Shown here in pieces: positions 39,524-49,283 of a stretch of DNA of 64,000 nucleotides. The stretch is from the NCBI RefSeq assembly GCF_021729865.1, contig NZ_CP063400.1, positions 682,001 to 746,000 of the forward strand, in the 5' to 3' direction. The translations under genes were made by a program, and so were the position numbers. Positions within the stretch are counted from its first letter, which is position 1. Every line of letters begins with the position of its first letter. Origin of the DNA: Hydrogenophaga sp. SL48. GTDB lineage: Bacteria; Pseudomonadota; Gammaproteobacteria; Burkholderiales; Burkholderiaceae_C. Below the pieces are notes generated by a model. The model had not been told where the DNA came from. It saw nothing but the letters and a program-made list of their open reading frames with translations, and searched no databases.

Positions 39524-40467
39524 CCCTTGACATCCTGTACCGTGAGCTTCAGGCCCTGCTGCACCGTCCACGGAGGCGTCCAGCTCAAAACCTCCCGAGT
39601 ATGCCCGATGTCGACCTGCAGCGACCCTGTCAGCCGTTCGATTTGAGGGGTCTGACCGGTCAGACGGCCCGCCAGACGCAGCCAGGAGACCGGCACCGGC
39701 AGCAGCCTCGCAGGACGTCCCATGGCCGCCGCCAACCCCCGGATCAGTTCGGGGGTGGACATGTCGTGGTCGTCGGACGCGAGAAGGGTTTGACCGGCCG
39801 CAGCAGGGTGGTCGATGCAGATCTGGAGCAAGTCGGTGAGATTGCCCAGGGCCAGCAGGGACCGCCGGTTGTGAATGCCCCCGAGTGGCAGCGGAAGGCC
39901 TCTGGCCACCCATTGCATCAGCCGCAGGAAGTTGGCTTTGGCACCGGGGCCGTAGACCAGGGGGGGGCGCACGACCACGATCTCCAGCCCCGTGGTCGCC
40001 GCCACCGCCCACAGGGCCTGCTCGGCTTCCCACTTGGATTGCCCATACGCATCTTGAGGGGCAGGTACCGACTTCGCGTGAAATGGGGCGCCGGGGAACG
40101 TCTGCTCGCCATGCACTTTCAGCGAGCTCACGAACACCAGGCGCCTGACGCCGGTAGCCGCAGCGGCCACGGCCAGCGCCCGCGTTCCATCGACGTTGAC
40201 ACGGCGAAACGCACCCTGCGGATCAGGGTCTTTATCGTGCATCACATGCACCCGCGCCGCGCAGTGCACCACGCAGTCCACATCCTTCAGTGCGTCTGAC
40301 CAGGGGGTGTCGGGCCCGATGTCTCCAACCACGCGAGAGCCGTCCGGAGGGGAACTTTCGGCGGTGCGCACCAAAGGCACCACAGTGCGCCCTTGCGCCC
40401 GCAGGCTCGTGCACAGGGCGCGACCCACGAAGCCGTTGGCGCCGGTGATGGCGATCGCTCCAGCCAT
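39520..40467 (-). CDS. NAD-dependent nucleotide-sugar epimerase/reductase
   Basis: The 315-residue short-chain protein has the Rossmann motif ITGANGFVGRALC, FVSSLKVHGE and the catalytic YGQSKWEAE (YxxxK). It resembles WbpV/WbiG-like UDP-sugar 4-epimerases or 4-reductases found right next to small PglC-type transferases and WbpM-type dehydratases in Pseudomonas and Burkholderia O-antigen loci. A likely product is UDP-QuiNAc or UDP-FucNAc; the exact one cannot be read. It abuts the GT2 gene: the two are adjacent without a gap. Confidence 0.85.
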   Translation of the reverse strand: MAGAIAITGANGFVGRALCTSLRAQGRTVVPLVRTAESSPPDGSRVVGDIGPDTPWSDALKDVDCVVHCAARVHVMHDKDPDPQGAFRRVNVDGTRALAVAAAATGVRRLVFVSSLKVHGEQTFPGAPFHAKSVPAPQDAYGQSKWEAEQALWAVAATTGLEIVVVRPPLVYGPGAKANFLRLMQWVARGLPLPLGGIHNRRSLLALGNLTDLLQICIDHPAAAGQTLLASDDHDMSTPELIRGLAAAMGRPARLLPVPVSWLRLAGRLTGQTPQIERLTGSLQVDIGHTREVLSWTPPWTVQQGLKLTVQDVKG

Positions 40468-41412
40468 TTACCGCTTCTGGTCCCGGTTTTCGAGGGTCAG
40501 CGCCCGGACTTCCTCCATCAGCTTGCGGTTGGCCGAGAGCAGGTCGGCGACAAACGCGATCAGGATGGTGTGGAAGCCCATGATCAGCAGCGAGCTGGCC
40601 AGGATCAGCGACTGCACATGGCCGTCGTAGTCCTCGGTCAGCCATTTGTAGAGGAATCGCAGGCCGATCAGGAAACCCAACGCAAAGAGGGTCAGCCCGA
40701 TGGACGCAAAAAACCGGAACGGCCGGTAGATCACGAACACGCGGATGATGGTGATGATGCTGCGGCGGATGTACGAAGAGATGCTCTTGACCAGGCGAGA
40801 GGGTCGCAGGTCGCCATTGACCCGGATCGGCACCGAGGTGATGGCCATGTTCTTCTGCCCCGCCTGGATGATGGTCTCCAGGGTGTAGGTGTAGTCGCTG
40901 AACACGGCCAAACGGCGCGCGGCCGAGCGGCTCATCGCGCGGAAGCCGCTCGGGGCGTCGGGGATGTTGGTCTTGCTGGCCACCCGGACCACCCAGCTGC
41001 CCAGTTTTTGCAACAGCTTCTTGACCGGGCTGAAGTGCTCGATGGCCTCGATGGGCCGGGCGCCCACCACGATGTCGGCCTTGCCGTCCAGAATGGGCCG
41101 GGTCAGTGCGGGGATGTCGTCGGCGTTGTACTGGTTGTCGGCGTCGGTGTTAACGATCACGTCCGCGCCATGCTCCAGACAGGCCTGCAGACCGTTCATG
41201 AAACCTCGCGCCAGGCCCTGGTTGGTGGTGTGGCGCACCACGTGGTCCACGCCATGTGCCAGGGCGACCTCGACCGTGTTGTCGGTGCAGCCGTCGTCGA
41301 TGATCAGCCATTCCACCTGGTCGAATCCGGGCACCTGACGTGGCAATGCGGCCAGGGCAATGCCCAGGGTAGCTGCTTCGTTGTAGCAGGGGATCTGGAT
41401 GATGAGTTTCAA
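40468..41412 (-). CDS. membrane-anchored GT2 glycosyltransferase (polyprenyl-phosphate type)
   Basis: I take the TTG at 41410-41412 as start, since it gives (M)KLIIQIPCYNEAATLG, the family's N-terminus, with GGAG a few bases upstream; an ATG at 41520 would overlap the preceding gene by 35 bases. The result has 314 residues. GT-A motifs WLIIDDGCTDNT and NTDADNQYNADD are visible, then two C-terminal helices (residues 225-290). Such enzymes usually charge undecaprenyl phosphate with one sugar for use on the far side of the membrane. Confidence 0.85.
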   Translation of the reverse strand: MKLIIQIPCYNEAATLGIALAALPRQVPGFDQVEWLIIDDGCTDNTVEVALAHGVDHVVRHTTNQGLARGFMNGLQACLEHGADVIVNTDADNQYNADDIPALTRPILDGKADIVVGARPIEAIEHFSPVKKLLQKLGSWVVRVASKTNIPDAPSGFRAMSRSAARRLAVFSDYTYTLETIIQAGQKNMAITSVPIRVNGDLRPSRLVKSISSYIRRSIITIIRVFVIYRPFRFFASIGLTLFALGFLIGLRFLYKWLTEDYDGHVQSLILASSLLIMGFHTILIAFVADLLSANRKLMEEVRALTLENRDQKR

Positions 41413-41485
41413 GAGGGACTCCGTTGAATGGTGATCTGGTTGATCTTGTGTCGGGGGCTTCAGCAACCTGCGCGATGGAGCGGGG

Positions 41486-43189
41486 TCAGAGTGCGCAGCC
41501 GTCGGTTCGAAGGTGGCCAAAACTGCCGTCCCGGAACTCGGCCATCAGCCGGATATCGCAGACGACCAGTGTGGCGGGGATTCGGCGGGCGGTGAAGGCG
41601 AAGCCTGCGTTCATGGCCTGTGGCGTGCCCAGGGCCGCGGCGACGTCCTCGCGCTTCACCTGCACTGGCATGGAGGCAATGAATTGATTCTTCGCGAGAA
41701 TCCAGAGGCGCTGCACCTTGTCGCCCCGCTGCGCGTCAAACACCCAGCCTTTGGCACGCAATTCCCCATTCGTGAGGGTGAGTGTTTCGAGGCGTCCGGT
41801 CACGGTGTCGCGCAAGGGCACCTGCAGCGGCTCGGTCTTGAGGGGGCTGTGATCGGTGTAGGCGAGGTTCTGTGGCAGGTCCTGCAGCGCCTGCTGCTGC
41901 TTGAGCAGGACGACCGGCGACGAGGCCCAGAAGACCCCGAGGGCGCTGGCGGCGAACAATGCGGTGACCGTCTGCTTGAACCACCCGGGCTGGCACAGCA
42001 CGAAGAACGGGAACCAGATCACTGGCAGCAGGTAAGCGTAGTAGCGGGGCTGCAACCCGGACAGCATGCCGTTGCCCAAATAAGCGCGGTAGCCGAACAC
42101 CAAGTGCAAGGTCAGGGTGGCCAGCGTGGCCAGCGCCAGCGCATCGAAAAAGCGGATCGCCATGCGGTCTGCGGTCAGCAACGGCGTGCTGAACCTCACC
42201 ACCAGCCAGCCCACCAGGGGCAAACAGACCATGGTGTAAAAAACCGGCAACCACCGCTCGTCGATGGGGGCCACGCTCAGGTGAGACAGGATGCCCGGCA
42301 AACGCCGCCACATGGTGTAGACGTACTCTTGGCTGTAGCCCAGAAAGTCCAGCGGGGCCTGCGGCGGCACGAGCACATAGAGGTCGGAGGGCTTGGGAAA
42401 CAACGTGCCATGCGTCAGCCGGGTCACCACGTAGTAGCCCCCGACCAAGGCCACGAACACGGCGACGTGGCGCCAGGTGCTTTGAAGCAGCAGAACAGGG
42501 TGAAGACGGCGCAGGTTCAACACCGCCAGGGCGCCGAAAAAGAACACCATGAAGGCCATGCCGGTGGCCTTGGTCAGAAAGGTGATGAGCAGGCCCAGCA
42601 ACAAGATGGTGTACGACCCGGTGTGGCGCCCGGTGCGGGCCGGGTTCATGGCGCGGGCGAGGCCGTAGAAACCCATGGCCATGCCGGTGTAGAGCAGGGT
42701 GTCGTTGGTGACGCTGCCAGCCAGGTAGGCAAACATGGGAATGCCCGCGCAGGCGAACAGCGTGAGCGCGACCGCGCCTGGCTGCATCTTGAATTCGCGC
42801 GCGGTCAGCACCGTGAAGATCAGACCCAGGCCGACGAACGCCACCCCGAACAGGCGGAACACCAGGTAGTTTGCTTTGGGGTTGAGGGCAAACACCTTGC
42901 CCACCACACCCAGGGCGCTGTAGTACAGCGCCGGGTGCGCCAGGTAGTTGGGGGATTGTCCGAAGCCCATGAGCTTGCCCGTCTTGAAGTCGGGCAGGGA
43001 GGCGGGCGACTGGATGCTGTCACGGATGTAGGACAGGTGTGGCACCTCGTCCGGCGGGTAGCTGTAGGGCGTGTTGTAGGCCATCACCACGCTCTGCAGC
43101 ACGATGAACACGAGCATGAACAGCGCCAGCGGCATTTGGGCCCAGGTGCGGTAGCCCTGGGCACAGGCGGAGAACAGGCGCTTGATCAT
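41486..43189 (-). CDS. DUF2142-like polytopic membrane protein, probable GT-C glycosyltransferase
   Basis: The 567-residue protein has about 11 helices and a first loop with SYPPDEVPHLSYI, where Asp-Glu resembles the catalytic loop of GT-C enzymes and DUF2142 proteins. The C-terminal 120 residues are a periplasmic beta-rich domain. GT-C enzymes use lipid-linked sugars, which the neighbouring GT2 gene could provide. It is 33 bases after the 724-residue glycosyltransferase gene. Confidence 0.78.
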   Translation of the reverse strand: MIKRLFSACAQGYRTWAQMPLALFMLVFIVLQSVVMAYNTPYSYPPDEVPHLSYIRDSIQSPASLPDFKTGKLMGFGQSPNYLAHPALYYSALGVVGKVFALNPKANYLVFRLFGVAFVGLGLIFTVLTAREFKMQPGAVALTLFACAGIPMFAYLAGSVTNDTLLYTGMAMGFYGLARAMNPARTGRHTGSYTILLLGLLITFLTKATGMAFMVFFFGALAVLNLRRLHPVLLLQSTWRHVAVFVALVGGYYVVTRLTHGTLFPKPSDLYVLVPPQAPLDFLGYSQEYVYTMWRRLPGILSHLSVAPIDERWLPVFYTMVCLPLVGWLVVRFSTPLLTADRMAIRFFDALALATLATLTLHLVFGYRAYLGNGMLSGLQPRYYAYLLPVIWFPFFVLCQPGWFKQTVTALFAASALGVFWASSPVVLLKQQQALQDLPQNLAYTDHSPLKTEPLQVPLRDTVTGRLETLTLTNGELRAKGWVFDAQRGDKVQRLWILAKNQFIASMPVQVKREDVAAALGTPQAMNAGFAFTARRIPATLVVCDIRLMAEFRDGSFGHLRTDGCAL

Positions 43190-43222
43190 GTGCGGGTGGT
43201 CCGGTGATGGCGTTGGTGCACG

Positions 43223-45397
43223 TCAGACGGACTCGGCGTGCCGGACGCGAGGAGGCCACGCGAGACCGAAGTCCTCGTGGTCCAGCGTCAGGTTGGGGCT
43301 GTAGGCCGGGTCGTTCGCCATCAGCGTTGGCCAGCGCTTCCACATGTGATCCACCTCGTTCTTGAAGCGGGCCTTTTTCTCCGGCGTGTCTTCGTAGCCG
43401 CGCGTGGCCGACTCGTGGTGGAAGAGCACGGCATGCGGCGTGTAGAGATTGCGCAGGCCGATCTCGATGAATTTGAGGCACAGGTCCACGTCGTTGCAGG
43501 CCACCTTCAGGTTGACCGAGTCGAAGCCGCCCACGCGATCAAAGTGCTTCTTCTGCACCGCCATGCAGGCGCCGGTGACGGCACTGAAGTTGCTGGCCAG
43601 CGAGGCGCGCCCCACATAGCCGTGCGACTGATTGAAGAACCCCTTGTGCGAGTGGCCCGCCCAGCCGCCGATGCCGACGATCACGCCCGCGTGCTGGATG
43701 GTGGCGTTGGGGTACAGCAGCTTGGCGCCCACGGCGCCGATGCCGGGGCGGCACGCCTGGCTGACCAGCTCTTCCATCCAGTCGTGGGCGATGACCTCGA
43801 TGTCGTTGTTGAGGAAACACAGCACCTCGCCGGTCGCCTGGGCGGCCGCCAGGTTGTTGATGGCCGAGTAGCTGAAGGGCGAGTCGTCGCGGATGACCTT
43901 GAAGTTGTCGGCCTGCGCCTGCTCGGCGAAATAGGCGAGCGCGGCCGGATCGTCCGAGCCATTGTCCACCAGCAGGATTTCGTAGTTCTTGTAGCTGGAC
44001 TTGGTCTTGATGCTCTCGATGCACACCTTGACGAGCTGCAGCGCGTTGCGCGTCGGGATGATGATGCTCAGCTTGGGCGCGGGCGTCGGCACGCGGTAGC
44101 GCACGCGGTAGCCGTGGCCGATGAACTGCGCGCGCGCGCTGACCTGGGTGCGCTTGAAGTGGTCGTTGAGGGCGCGCTCGCCCGCCAGCATGGCGTAGGG
44201 CTTGATCGTGAGGTCGGCTGTGGCGGTGCTGCCGGCATGGGCGCGCCAGTGGTAGAGGATGAAGGGCACGTGCACGATCTGGGCGGGCGTGACGTGCTCG
44301 ATCACGCGCAGCACCAGGTCGTAGTCCTGCGCGCCGGCATAGGCTTCCCGCAGGCCGCCCACCTGGTTCATCAGGTCGCGCCGGTAGAAGGCGAGGTGCG
44401 TCACGAGGTTGTGCGAATAGAACAGGTCGAGGTTCCAGTCGCACTTGAAGTAGGGGTCGTAGCGCTTGCCGTCGTCACCGATCTTGTCTTCATCCGAATA
44501 CAGCAGGCGCGCGTCCGGGTGCTGGGCGATGGCCTTGACCATGTACAGCAGGGCGTGCGCGGGCAGCACGTCGTCGTGGTCGAGGAAGCTGATCCAGTCA
44601 CCGGTCGCCAGGGTGAGCGCGCTGTTGGTGGCGGCAGAGATGTGCCCGTTCTTCTCGCGGAACACGATCTTGATGCGGGGATCGCTCGCCGCCAGCTTTT
44701 CCAGAAAGGGACGCACCTCGGGATCGGGCGATGCGTCGTCGGCGATGCACAGTTCCCAGTTCGGGTAGAGCTGGTCCTTGACCGACTGGACCGCCTGGTC
44801 GAGCCAGTCGAGGTTGGCGTTGTAGGTGGGCATGACCACCGACACCAGCGGCTGTTCGACCAGGGCCGCCAGCTGCTGGCGCATCAGCCCAACCGCTGCG
44901 GCATCGGGCGTGTCGTAGCGGCGCACCCACTCCTGATAGTCGCGCGGGTCGAAGGCCTTCGGGGCATGGTCGGCCACCGCAGCATCGGGCGAGAGCGCGT
45001 CGGGCGCGGCGGCGTGGCGCGCCTGCTGCAAGGCCATCTGCCATCCCTTGCCGGCCGCCATGGCTTCGCGGAACACACGCACCGAGTACGTCACGTCCTG
45101 CGCGAGCACGCTGAGCTTGCGCAGCGGCGCCGTCACGCGCCAGCTGCTGGACCGGTACATGTTCTGAATGTGTGCGCTGTGCACCTTGGCCGCCTCCTGG
45201 TGCGCGAGCACCTCGTTGGTCAGCACCGAGATGCGCTGCTGCGCCACGATCAGCTGCAGGTTGCGGTCGGTGTAGTCCTGCAGCAGGTCGAGCAACTGCT
45301 GTTCACGGTCTTTGAGTTCTTCCGCCAGTTGCAGGCGCTCGTCTTCGACGGGTAGGGCGCTGGGAGCGGAGGTGGCGGTGGAGTCGTTGCTTTGCAT
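43223..45397 (-). CDS. large glycosyltransferase with coiled coil and two GT2 domains
   Basis: The 724-residue protein starts with a coiled coil (about 18-80), then the motif SSSWRVTAPLRKL common before such enzymes. The first GT2 domain (about 150-380) has VVMPTYNANLDWL, ADDASPDP and FLDHDDVLP; the second (about 420-680) has IIIPTRNALQLVKVC, LLVDNGSDDP, FLNNDIEVI and KVACNDVDLCLKFIE. Two active domains suggest two linkages or a repeating disaccharide. It ends in a long positively charged tail. The gene lies eight bases after the 702-residue GT4 gene. Confidence 0.9.
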   Translation of the reverse strand: MQSNDSTATSAPSALPVEDERLQLAEELKDREQQLLDLLQDYTDRNLQLIVAQQRISVLTNEVLAHQEAAKVHSAHIQNMYRSSSWRVTAPLRKLSVLAQDVTYSVRVFREAMAAGKGWQMALQQARHAAAPDALSPDAAVADHAPKAFDPRDYQEWVRRYDTPDAAAVGLMRQQLAALVEQPLVSVVMPTYNANLDWLDQAVQSVKDQLYPNWELCIADDASPDPEVRPFLEKLAASDPRIKIVFREKNGHISAATNSALTLATGDWISFLDHDDVLPAHALLYMVKAIAQHPDARLLYSDEDKIGDDGKRYDPYFKCDWNLDLFYSHNLVTHLAFYRRDLMNQVGGLREAYAGAQDYDLVLRVIEHVTPAQIVHVPFILYHWRAHAGSTATADLTIKPYAMLAGERALNDHFKRTQVSARAQFIGHGYRVRYRVPTPAPKLSIIIPTRNALQLVKVCIESIKTKSSYKNYEILLVDNGSDDPAALAYFAEQAQADNFKVIRDDSPFSYSAINNLAAAQATGEVLCFLNNDIEVIAHDWMEELVSQACRPGIGAVGAKLLYPNATIQHAGVIVGIGGWAGHSHKGFFNQSHGYVGRASLASNFSAVTGACMAVQKKHFDRVGGFDSVNLKVACNDVDLCLKFIEIGLRNLYTPHAVLFHHESATRGYEDTPEKKARFKNEVDHMWKRWPTLMANDPAYSPNLTLDHEDFGLAWPPRVRHAESV

Positions 45398-45405
45398 GGG
45401 GGCGA

Positions 45406-47514
45406 TCAGATCAGGTCGGCTGTGCGCAGCTCGCGCAGGCGGCTGCGGTAGGCCGCGGCCACCGCTTCGATGGAGTAGTGGGTCTGGATGTTGTGGCGTG
45501 CCGCCTGGGCCACGGCCCGGGCTTCGTTGCGCTGCTCGAACACCCGGCGCATCTGCTGGCGGGCCTGGTCAACATCGGGGTCGCACCAGTACTGGCCTTC
45601 ATGGAGGATGTAGTCGCTCGGCGTCAATGCGACGAGGGGGCCATCCACGAGGAAGCTGGTCTGCGGGGTGCAGAAGTCCACGTTGCCCGAGAAGTGGGTG
45701 GTGACCGTGGGCAGGCCCAGCAACATCGACTCGGCGATGATGCGGCCGAAGCCCTCGGAGCGGTGCAGCGACACATAGGCATCGCACGAGGCCATGAGCT
45801 GGGTCAACTCGACACGGCCCATCGTGCGGTCGATCACCACCACGCGGTCATCGCCGTTGAGCTCAGCCTCCAGGGCCTGCCAGGCGGCCGACGTGCGGTC
45901 CAGGCTGATGGCCTTGATCACCAGACCGACACCGCGCTCGGTGCCAAAGGCCGACTTGAAGGCGCGCACGGCCGCGATCGGGTTCTTGCGCGACAGCCAG
46001 GAGTTGCCGTCGAACATCACGAGGAAGTGGAAGCGGTTGGCCGGCAACCCGAACTGCGCACGACTGGCGCCGGTCGGTGCGGGCACTTCCACCGCCAGGG
46101 GCATCTTGCGCACCGGCTTGTCGGTGCGCCCAGCAAAGGCGTTGCGAACGAATTCGCTGAACACCCAGATTTCATCCACCGAACCAATGACGCCCATGAG
46201 GTGTTCGGGCCAGACGGGCAGCTCCCAGTGCCAGGCGCCCACGTTGTAGGTGCCTGAATTCAGCAACTGGCGCCCACCCTCCATGCCCAGGCGGATGATT
46301 TCCGTGGGGGGCAGGCAGTACAGCGAGACCGGCCAGCGCGGCTGATCGACGATCAGCGAGTCCAGCGAGTGGTCCAGCTTGTCGGGCCCGGGGATGGGCA
46401 CGTCGATCACCGCGTGCGGAACACCCGCGAGCTGCGCCGAACGCGCGGCCATGCGCACGTCTTCCGCGATGCCGATCACACTGCGGGCGTAGCCGACGAT
46501 GTTGATGCCCGGCTGTTCGGTCGACGGGTCGGCGAAGAGCTCGGACACGCCGGCGTACTCGGTGTTGCCGTGCAGCGCCCACCAAGCCAGCAACTGCTCG
46601 CAGCCCGCCTTTTGGCGCAGGTCAAACGCCTGCTGCAGGTCGCCACGCGTGCTCCACACCATGTAGACCGGGTAGGGCAGGGGCACGGCGCAACCACCGC
46701 CCGGCGCCTGCAGGGCGTTGAAGTCGGCGGCCCGCTGGTGCAGTTGCCGGCGCAGGCCGGTGTGGTTCATCAGGGACCACGCCGGCACCGCGAATTCCGC
46801 GCAACCACTGCGGTGCCACCACAGCAGACCGTTGAACCCGTTCTTCTCGGACACGGGGGCGAACTGCGACGGGTCCAGATCGCTGCGCCCCGCAACGATC
46901 AGCGAAAGCACGTGTGGCCATGGCCATTGGCCGTCGCCGTGGGCATCGACAGCCAGCAACTCGGGCGCCGGTCGCCAGTCGACGCGCAGGTGCTCTTTGT
47001 GGCCGAAGTTGAACCACCAGCGCAGGAAGCCGATGCGGCCTCCGGCGCTGCCAATGTCGTGCGAGCCCTGTAGGTCGGGGCGGTCGCCCCAGATCAGTTG
47101 CAGCGGCTTGGGCAGGCAATCGGTGAACGCTTCATGGCCGATCACTGCTTCACGGCTGTGCTCCCGGAAACCGGGCATGAGATCGAGCACCGTCGGCCAG
47201 TTGCCCTGCAGCGCATACGACAGCCCTGTGCCGCCTTCTTCCAGGAAGCGTTCAACGCTGTACGAGGAGAGAAAAGACCGGTCCGCGTCACTCAGACACC
47301 ACTCGGTCTCGGGGTATTCCAGGTACAGCCTGCGCTCCCACCAGACGTAGAAGACGATGCGGTCCTGAACACGAAGAAGGTCAAAGTGCTTCAGGTCCGG
47401 GCGAATGGCCACCACGACCTGGAGGCCCGCCGGCACGCTCATGGGCCAGTCCACCTGCCCTGTGGGCGCTTGCGCAGACCAAGCGGTATGTGATGTCACC
47501 AGTGTTCCTGTCAT
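45406..47514 (-). CDS. GT4 glycosyltransferase with four N-terminal WW-containing repeats
   Basis: The protein has 702 residues. From about 335 on it is a GT4 enzyme: GINIVGYARSVIGIAEDVRMAAR, VGAWHWELPVWP, FDGNSWLSRKNPIAAVRAF and the donor-site block SLHRSEGFGRIIAESMLLGLPTV. The N-terminal 330 residues are built from four repeated units, each with an R-(x)-DL motif (38-41, 145-148, 210-213, 290-293) and a Trp-Trp pair 20-22 residues later (58-59, 166-167, 232-233, 311-312), often followed by a Gly. I do not know this repeat; it may bind the growing glycan. A promoter-like TATAAT lies upstream at 47597-47602. Confidence 0.85.
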   Translation of the reverse strand: MTGTLVTSHTAWSAQAPTGQVDWPMSVPAGLQVVVAIRPDLKHFDLLRVQDRIVFYVWWERRLYLEYPETEWCLSDADRSFLSSYSVERFLEEGGTGLSYALQGNWPTVLDLMPGFREHSREAVIGHEAFTDCLPKPLQLIWGDRPDLQGSHDIGSAGGRIGFLRWWFNFGHKEHLRVDWRPAPELLAVDAHGDGQWPWPHVLSLIVAGRSDLDPSQFAPVSEKNGFNGLLWWHRSGCAEFAVPAWSLMNHTGLRRQLHQRAADFNALQAPGGGCAVPLPYPVYMVWSTRGDLQQAFDLRQKAGCEQLLAWWALHGNTEYAGVSELFADPSTEQPGINIVGYARSVIGIAEDVRMAARSAQLAGVPHAVIDVPIPGPDKLDHSLDSLIVDQPRWPVSLYCLPPTEIIRLGMEGGRQLLNSGTYNVGAWHWELPVWPEHLMGVIGSVDEIWVFSEFVRNAFAGRTDKPVRKMPLAVEVPAPTGASRAQFGLPANRFHFLVMFDGNSWLSRKNPIAAVRAFKSAFGTERGVGLVIKAISLDRTSAAWQALEAELNGDDRVVVIDRTMGRVELTQLMASCDAYVSLHRSEGFGRIIAESMLLGLPTVTTHFSGNVDFCTPQTSFLVDGPLVALTPSDYILHEGQYWCDPDVDQARQQMRRVFEQRNEARAVAQAARHNIQTHYSIEAVAAAYRSRLRELRTADLI

Positions 47515-47596
47515 CGAGAGCCCGGCAGGGGCAAGTCAAGTCCGTGGACGAAGACCCCAGCCGGCTGCTCCGGCAGCCCGTCCCGGGCAACCCGCG

Positions 47597-47602
47597 ATTA
47601 TA
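47597..47602 (-). promoter_or_regulatory. possible internal promoter (-10 box) in the polysaccharide cluster
   Basis: On the minus strand TATAAT is followed by CGCGGG, the same context as the rpsP promoter. It lies in the 154-base gap before the 702-residue GT4 gene, the widest gap in this part of the cluster. The -35 region is weak. It would boost the distal genes. Confidence 0.45.
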
Positions 47603-47668
47603 AGTTCGACCAGTAGGTGAACCGGTTCAGGCGTCACTGGCGGCCAGGGTCGTGCCGCGTTCAAGGAC

Positions 47669-48274
47669 TCACTTCTTGCAGAGCAAAGCGGTCCAGGGCA
47701 GTGGGGTGCGAACCTCCAGAACAGTGAACTCCGTCGAAACGAACTTGATGAACTGCCTGGTGCTCCAGTGCTGGACATGCCCAGGACTGTTGCCAAAGTC
47801 TCGGAAATAGGAGCCGCGCAAAAAATTGAGCATGCGCCAGATGGGTTCATTGGGAACGCTGAGCAGGAAGTGGTCTGCATCCATGGCGCGCAGGCTCTTC
47901 AGGCCCGCGGAGGGGTCGGGCAGATGTTCCAGAACCTCACAACAGACCACCAGGTCAAAGTGCCCAGCCGGATGGTAGTCCTCAAGTTTGGCCAGTTCCC
48001 ACGACACCCTCGGGTCGGTGAGTTGGTTTCGGGTTTCATTCATCACGGCCTCCGACAGTTCGGTGGCATGAATTCGTGCGCGGGTTTCTTTCAGAAGAAT
48101 CTCGGTCACATGTCCTTCACCGGAACCGATCTCCAGAATGGCTTGCGGATCGGATTGGGCCGCGAGCGTGCCGATCGCATGGTCAAAGCCTTGAACCAGG
48201 TACCGGGCCAGCGGGTTCCTGGACGAGTATTTGGTCCCGATGGTACCGACCACAATGCCGTTTTCTATCCTCAT
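47669..48274 (-). CDS. SAM-dependent methyltransferase
   Basis: The 201-residue class I methyltransferase has motif I ILEIGSGEGHV (46-56), an acidic residue after strand two (HATELSE), and FDLVVCCEVLEHLPDP for motif IV. It most resembles the UbiG-like enzymes of polysaccharide clusters, which methylate sugars or glycolipids. Its substrate is unknown. It is preceded by the flippase-like gene, 74 bases away. Confidence 0.85.
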   Translation of the reverse strand: MRIENGIVVGTIGTKYSSRNPLARYLVQGFDHAIGTLAAQSDPQAILEIGSGEGHVTEILLKETRARIHATELSEAVMNETRNQLTDPRVSWELAKLEDYHPAGHFDLVVCCEVLEHLPDPSAGLKSLRAMDADHFLLSVPNEPIWRMLNFLRGSYFRDFGNSPGHVQHWSTRQFIKFVSTEFTVLEVRTPLPWTALLCKK

Positions 48275-48348
48275 CTCATGGTTCCTGTGTTGTTCCGCTG
48301 GAATGTACTTCCGGCGAATATGGGCCGCTTGTTCAGTGTGTGGGGGAT

Positions 48349-49230
48349 TCAGTCGGTCACGCTCGGTGTTTTGCTGCGAACGAGCTGGGCCAGGGTCAGC
48401 GCGCCCAACCAGAAAAGCACATCACCCGCTGCAGTGACGATTCGACTCACGCCTACGGTCAACAGTGCTGCTTCCGTGCTCAGTTGGTTCGCCAGCAGAC
48501 CCAGCAGCACCAATTCGCGTATGCCGATGCCTGCCGGCGCCCCGGGGACCACCAGACCCATCAGCCAGGCAATGACAAAGCAACTGGCCAGTGTTCCCCA
48601 TGCGCCGATCCGGTCAACCGACACGGCGTTGGCCACACCGGCGAACACCAGTCCTGCCACGCAAAGGAACAACAGGTGCAGAAGGAAGGCCTGCATCAGT
48701 GGCGTGCCCCAGACCCGGCGAATCACCCATGCGAAAACCATCAGCAGAAGGGCAACGCCGGCAACAGCCGCGTCTTGCAGGCGCTCCAGCCTGAAATAGG
48801 CAGGCGCAACGAGCAGGAGAAAGGGTGATGCGGTCGTGCACATGAGCCCCAGCTCCCACACCGTGGACTTGATGAGCGTCCAGGAAGGGACGCCTTCGGC
48901 CATGCCCAGGCCCTGTCTTCCCGCCAGATGAAAGATGTTGCCCGGCAGGTACTTGCCGATCTGCGACAGACCATAAATGCGGATGGCAGATGAGGCCGGC
49001 ATTCGAGTGCCAAGGTGCGCGAGGATCTTCTGCCACGCCATTGCCAGCAACCAGCCAGAGAGGCCATAGATCATGGCCAGACCGGCGATGGACAGATACT
49101 GCAGTTTGCTGAAATGGACCGCCTGCAGGGTATCGTGCTGGGCGTAGAGGCGTTGCACCACCAAGGCGAGCCCGGCGATGGCCAAAACACTGCCGGCCCG
49201 ATGGAGGAACGTTTTGATGCTGGCCTTCAT
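48349..49230 (-). CDS. lysylphosphatidylglycerol synthase/AglD-like membrane protein
   Basis: The 293-residue protein has seven or eight helices of the UPF0104 family (GLSGWLLAMAWQKIL, YGLSQIGKYLPGNIFHLAGRQ, VVPGAPAGIGIRELVLLGLL). Members occur next to DPM1-like GT2 genes and are thought to help move lipid-linked sugars or change their anchor. The GT2 gene (50074-51057) just upstream in the operon supports that reading. Confidence 0.85.
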   Translation of the reverse strand: MKASIKTFLHRAGSVLAIAGLALVVQRLYAQHDTLQAVHFSKLQYLSIAGLAMIYGLSGWLLAMAWQKILAHLGTRMPASSAIRIYGLSQIGKYLPGNIFHLAGRQGLGMAEGVPSWTLIKSTVWELGLMCTTASPFLLLVAPAYFRLERLQDAAVAGVALLLMVFAWVIRRVWGTPLMQAFLLHLLFLCVAGLVFAGVANAVSVDRIGAWGTLASCFVIAWLMGLVVPGAPAGIGIRELVLLGLLANQLSTEAALLTVGVSRIVTAAGDVLFWLGALTLAQLVRSKTPSVTD

Positions 49231-49283
49231 GGCGTTTCACGCTGCGTTGTGCTCGCCACAATGCGCATCCAATGGAACACGTC

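Noticed and set aside
41513..43207. 564-codon plus-strand open frame opposite the DUF2142-like gene
   Set aside because: Antisense to a protein with clear membrane helices; composition dominated by Gln, His, Gly and Arg.
43238..45355. 705-codon plus-strand open frame opposite the double GT2 gene
   Set aside because: Antisense to two complete GT2 domains and without any motif of its own.
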